DNA from: Actinomycetota bacterium
GTDB lineage: Bacteria > Actinomycetota > Actinomycetes > S36-B12 > UBA10799
Length of the DNA stretch: 7,898 nt
Direction of reading: 5' to 3'
NCBI GenBank assembly: GCA_030837395.1
Contig: JAUPKO010000498.1
Coordinates: 1 to 7,898 of the forward strand
Below are positions 6,284 to 7,898 of the stretch, piece by piece (within the stretch, counting starts at the first letter, position 1; every line of letters begins with the position of its first letter). The position numbers and the translations under genes are program-made. A model generated the notes under the pieces. That model had not been told where the DNA came from, ran no database searches, and saw only the letters and a list, made by a program, of their open reading frames with translations.

Positions 6284-6754
6284 GTGTTCGACGACCCGAG
6301 TGTGGCCGACGAGGAGGTGGCGTATCGCAGGGTCCCTCGGGCGCCGAACCACCGAACCTTCGACCTGACGGCGAAGCGTTGTCGGCCCAGCACTGCCTGC
6401 TTCAGCCGAAGCCGGCACGAAGTTTCGGTGCACCTCCGAGGGCTGATGCCGCCCAGTCGCCTGCCACCTGCGACCTATCCCAACACCCCGCAGGATGGCA
6501 TCGCCGCATTCCGTGCCGAGGTGCCCCGACGCAAGGGCGGCGGGATCGTCATTGTCGACGATCCAGATGAGGCTGACCCGGTGTTGCGTAGCGCTCACGC
6601 GGAGGTTCGGCCGGGTGAGGACTCGAAGCGGCGGTGGGCGGAGATCCGGGAACTCATCATCAGTGAATCGTGGTGGGCCAAGCCCGTCGGGGCGCCATGT
6701 GCGAGCACACAGTGCACGTTGTGCGCGAGCCTCAGTCAAGGGCCGGGCGTGTAG
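6284..6754 (+). CDS. Cassette B gene 3: uncharacterised protein with YRR N-terminal motif
   Basis: A 156-residue product starts at GTG 6284, nine bases after the previous stop, with AGGGGG (6273-6278) overlapping that stop. Residues 9-48 (DEEVAYRRVP, NHRTFDL, RPSTACFSRSRHEVSV) align with the N-terminus of the cassette A gene-3 protein and fit better the general pattern I recall for this family (YRR ... D ... RPS-x-A-F ... mSV). Residues 70-110 (GIAAFRAEVPRRKGGGIVIVDDPDEADPVLRSAHAEV) resemble the family's middle, and IRELIISESWW follows. The last ~18 residues hold three Cys (PCASTQCTLCASL), absent from the paralogue; they may be a real tail or the result of a late frameshift. Function unknown; co-translation with genes 1 and 2 suggests a shared complex or pathway. 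Confidence 0.8.
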   Translation: MFDDPSVADEEVAYRRVPRAPNHRTFDLTAKRCRPSTACFSRSRHEVSVHLRGLMPPSRLPPATYPNTPQDGIAAFRAEVPRRKGGGIVIVDDPDEADPVLRSAHAEVRPGEDSKRRWAEIRELIISESWWAKPVGAPCASTQCTLCASLSQGPGV

Positions 6755-6804
6755 GCGTGCCCGTCCTACTTTCGCGGGCAGTGGGAATCCGCCTCCGCCC
6801 GTGC

Positions 6805-6829
6805 GGGGTGACGCCAGCGGGCTCACCCC
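6805..6829 (+). terminator. Candidate terminator hairpin after cassette B
   Basis: GGGGTGA (6805-6811) pairs perfectly with TCACCCC (6823-6829), and the loop can pair further (GCC 6813-6815 with GGC 6820-6822). It begins 51 bases after the cassette B stop. There is no T-run, as is common for actinobacterial terminators. Confidence 0.4.
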
Positions 6830-6897
6830 ATGTTGCGGTTGACGGATGTCGAGTCACAGCGCCAGCAGCTGCGCAGGCACGCCAACCGAACTGGCCG

Positions 6898-6953
6898 CCA
6901 GTTGACCACATGCGGGCCTTCTCCACACCCGAACTGCTACCAGTTGATCACAT
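6898..6953 (+). repeat. Direct repeat pair upstream of the antitoxin gene
   Basis: CCAGTTGACCACAT (6898-6911) and CCAGTTGATCACAT (6940-6953) match at 13 of 14 bases and lie 42 bases apart, i.e. four helical turns. The second copy contains the -35 box of the antitoxin promoter. This fits binding sites for the XRE protein encoded immediately downstream, or a duplicated promoter element. Confidence 0.45.
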
Positions 6954-6972
6954 ATCGGTACCGGCATATCAT
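6944..6972 (+). promoter_or_regulatory. Promoter of the XRE-MNT antitoxin gene, leaderless type
   Basis: TTGATC (6944-6949) and TATCAT (6967-6972) are separated by exactly 17 bases. The -10 ends five bases before the ATG at 6978, and no ribosome site is present, so a leaderless transcript is expected. The spacer contains the palindrome CGGTACCG flanked by ATAT on both sides (imperfect symmetry), a possible operator for autorepression. Confidence 0.65.
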
Positions 6973-6977
6973 GGTGT

Positions 6978-7487
6978 ATGCGCACGCCCGAGCTCATCCG
7001 CCACGCCCGCCTGGATGCTGGCCTGACCCAACTTGAGTTGGGCGCGCGCGCGGGTACTTCGCAGGCGGCGGTGGCTCGGTATGAGGCCGGTGCGGTGTCA
7101 CCATCGGTTGCCACGCTTGAGCGGTTGCTACGGGCGGCTGGCGTGTCGTTGGTCCTGGGCACGCGCCCCGCGCCCCCGTCGGACCTGTCGAGCCGTCGCG
7201 CCGCCAAGCTGCGCAGGCATCGCATGGACATTCTCGACCGTGCGCGGTCGATCGGTGCTATGGACGTGCGGGTGTTCGGTTCGGTCGCGCGGGGTGACGA
7301 TGACGATGACAGCGACATCGACCTGTTGGTGTCGTTTGATGCCACGGGAGGCGAGGGGTTGCGGCCCATCATCCGCTTGAAGTCCGAGCTGGAGGCGCTC
7401 CTTGAGGAGAGGATTGACGTCGTGCCGGTGGAGATGCTGCACGGTGAGGTCGCCGAGGTCGCCCGCCGGGAGGCGGTGCCGCTGTGA
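6978..7487 (+). CDS. XRE helix-turn-helix / MNT nucleotidyltransferase antitoxin
   Basis: A 169-residue fusion. Residues 3-58 form an XRE-type helix-turn-helix (ELIRHARLDAGLTQLELG, TSQAAVARYEAG, SPSVATLERLLRAAG). Residues ~80-169 are a minimal nucleotidyltransferase with the full motif GSVARGDDDDDSDIDLLV (101-118), i.e. GSX10DXD with D113 and D115, and a third acidic residue in ERIDVVP (D147). In the HEPN/MNT toxin-antitoxin class, MntA-type proteins AMPylate a Tyr of the HEPN RNase toxin and so silence it; the fused HTH suggests it also represses its own promoter. The acidic run is encoded by alternating GAC/GAT codons. The ORF appears complete and ends in EAVPL, typical of actinobacterial members I recall. 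Its stop overlaps the GTG of the HEPN remnant (GTGA). The promoter is described separately. Confidence 0.9.
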   Translation: MRTPELIRHARLDAGLTQLELGARAGTSQAAVARYEAGAVSPSVATLERLLRAAGVSLVLGTRPAPPSDLSSRRAAKLRRHRMDILDRARSIGAMDVRVFGSVARGDDDDDSDIDLLVSFDATGGEGLRPIIRLKSELEALLEERIDVVPVEMLHGEVAEVARREAVPL

Positions 7488-7636
7488 CGCGCGGAGTTGA
7501 GGCACGAATACGCGACATCCTCGCGCACCAGTACTCCAGAGTGCAGGCCACAACCGTCCGGGACACCCTCGACAGTCCTCTGGACGATTTGGTGCAGGCC
7601 TGTGAGCAGTACCTGAACGGCGAGCATGGTCGTTGA
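7484..7636 (+). pseudogene. Internally deleted HEPN (DUF86/HepT-like) toxin, 50 codons
   Basis: Read from GTG 7484, coupled to the antitoxin stop, the product is MTRGVEARIRDILAHQY, then SRVQATTVRDTLDSPLDDL and a short tail. RDILAHQY is the HEPN RX4H motif with the Tyr (RX4HXY) that MNT partners modify, and the residues after it fit the last helix of DUF86 proteins (V-x-x-T-L-x-x-P-L-x-x-L). Full-length members are roughly 110-140 residues, with the motif in the C-terminal half. Here it begins at about residue 10, so some 60-80 residues of the helical bundle are missing. The first residues look like a genuine DUF86 N-terminus, which argues for an internal deletion rather than loss of the 5' end. 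A folded HEPN dimer seems unlikely; toxicity is probably lost. It could still be translated. Confidence 0.7.
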
Positions 7637-7726
7637 TGGTTCTGGTGTTGGGTGACCGACGCGGCGATGCCGGGGCGGTCCACCGTCGCAAGGTCTACCT
7701 GTAGCGCCAGCCCACCGCGTCCTAGC

Positions 7727-7808
7727 CGCAAGTGCACACCTGTGTGACACAAACACCCCAAATCGGGCCGGAATCGGCCCCGGAATATCACACAGGTGTC
7801 CACTTGCG
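7727..7808. repeat. 82-base palindromic element with nested hairpin
   Basis: Two 21-base arms (7727-7747 and 7788-7808) are inverted copies with one mismatch (base 9 of the left arm); each carries CGCAAGTG and ACACCTGTGTGA. The 40-base spacer holds a second hairpin, GGGCCG-GAAT-CGGCCC. This is too long and regular for chance. It could be a REP/MITE-like element, or a bidirectional terminator between the toxin remnant and whatever lies beyond the right edge. No transposase is in the window. Confidence 0.75.
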
Positions 7809-7898
7809 ATCGGGCGGCGGCGGGGAGGTGTCCGGGCTGCTGTGCGAAGGACGGGTGGCGGCCGGGCTACCCCGCCGCGCGACGGATGTCCGTGCGGC

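Noticed and set aside
6080..6826. 248-codon minus-strand ORF
   Set aside because: Antisense to cassette B genes 2 and 3, which are supported by paralogues, spacing and ribosome sites; the product is Arg/Pro/His-rich.
6830..7036. 68-codon plus-strand ORF
   Set aside because: It runs through the antitoxin promoter and into the antitoxin gene in another frame, and nothing in the product is recognisable.
6854..7756. 300-codon minus-strand ORF, the longest in the window
   Set aside because: It lies antisense to the XRE-MNT gene, whose motifs are intact; its product is full of Ser and Arg runs produced by complementing coding DNA.
7867..7898. Possible C-terminus of a minus-strand gene entering from the right edge
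   Set aside because: About ten codons ending in TAG (reading ...RTDIRRAAG) look natural for a protein end, but this is far too short to support a call.

Overview
The window is GC-rich DNA with GTG as well as ATG starts, strong GC bias at third codon positions, and promoters whose -10 box lies 5-6 bases before the start codon (leaderless type). This points to an actinomycete; I cannot name the genus. Nothing here is housekeeping: the content looks like an accessory or defence-type island.

Layout. Bases 1-838 (minus strand) hold the first ~279 codons of an AlbA_2 (Schlafen-like) protein that runs off the left edge, with a 10+10 bp palindrome (856-886) just upstream. Bases 887-1509 hold no convincing gene. 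Bases 1510-3260 hold a tight three-gene cassette (A): a TIGR04255-family protein, a protein with a 'P-x-V ... G-V-x-x-x-W-L ... D-S-H-G' C-terminal domain, and a protein with an 'L-x-R-R ... D ... A-x-F' N-terminal motif. After a 533-base gap with one doubtful small ORF, an unrecognised pair of coupled genes follows (3794-4528 and 4525-4755). Bases 4896-6754 hold a second, strongly diverged copy of the same three-gene cassette (B), with the same gene order and the same 4-bp ATGA overlap between genes 1 and 2. A candidate terminator hairpin follows at 6805-6829.

Bases 6978-7487 encode an intact XRE helix-turn-helix/MNT nucleotidyltransferase antitoxin (GSX10DXD motif present). It is coupled to a 50-codon HEPN (DUF86/HepT-like) toxin remnant that keeps the RX4HXY motif but lacks most of the helical domain. 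An 82-base palindromic element (7727-7808) lies downstream.

How they fit together. Each cassette reads as one transcription unit whose three products probably act together. Two diverged copies side by side suggest duplication or stacking of modules with different specificities. With the AlbA_2 protein and the HEPN/MNT locus, this resembles a cluster of stress- or phage-related modules. That role is inference from context; no function is known to me for the three-gene cassette, which is the best candidate for an undescribed system here.
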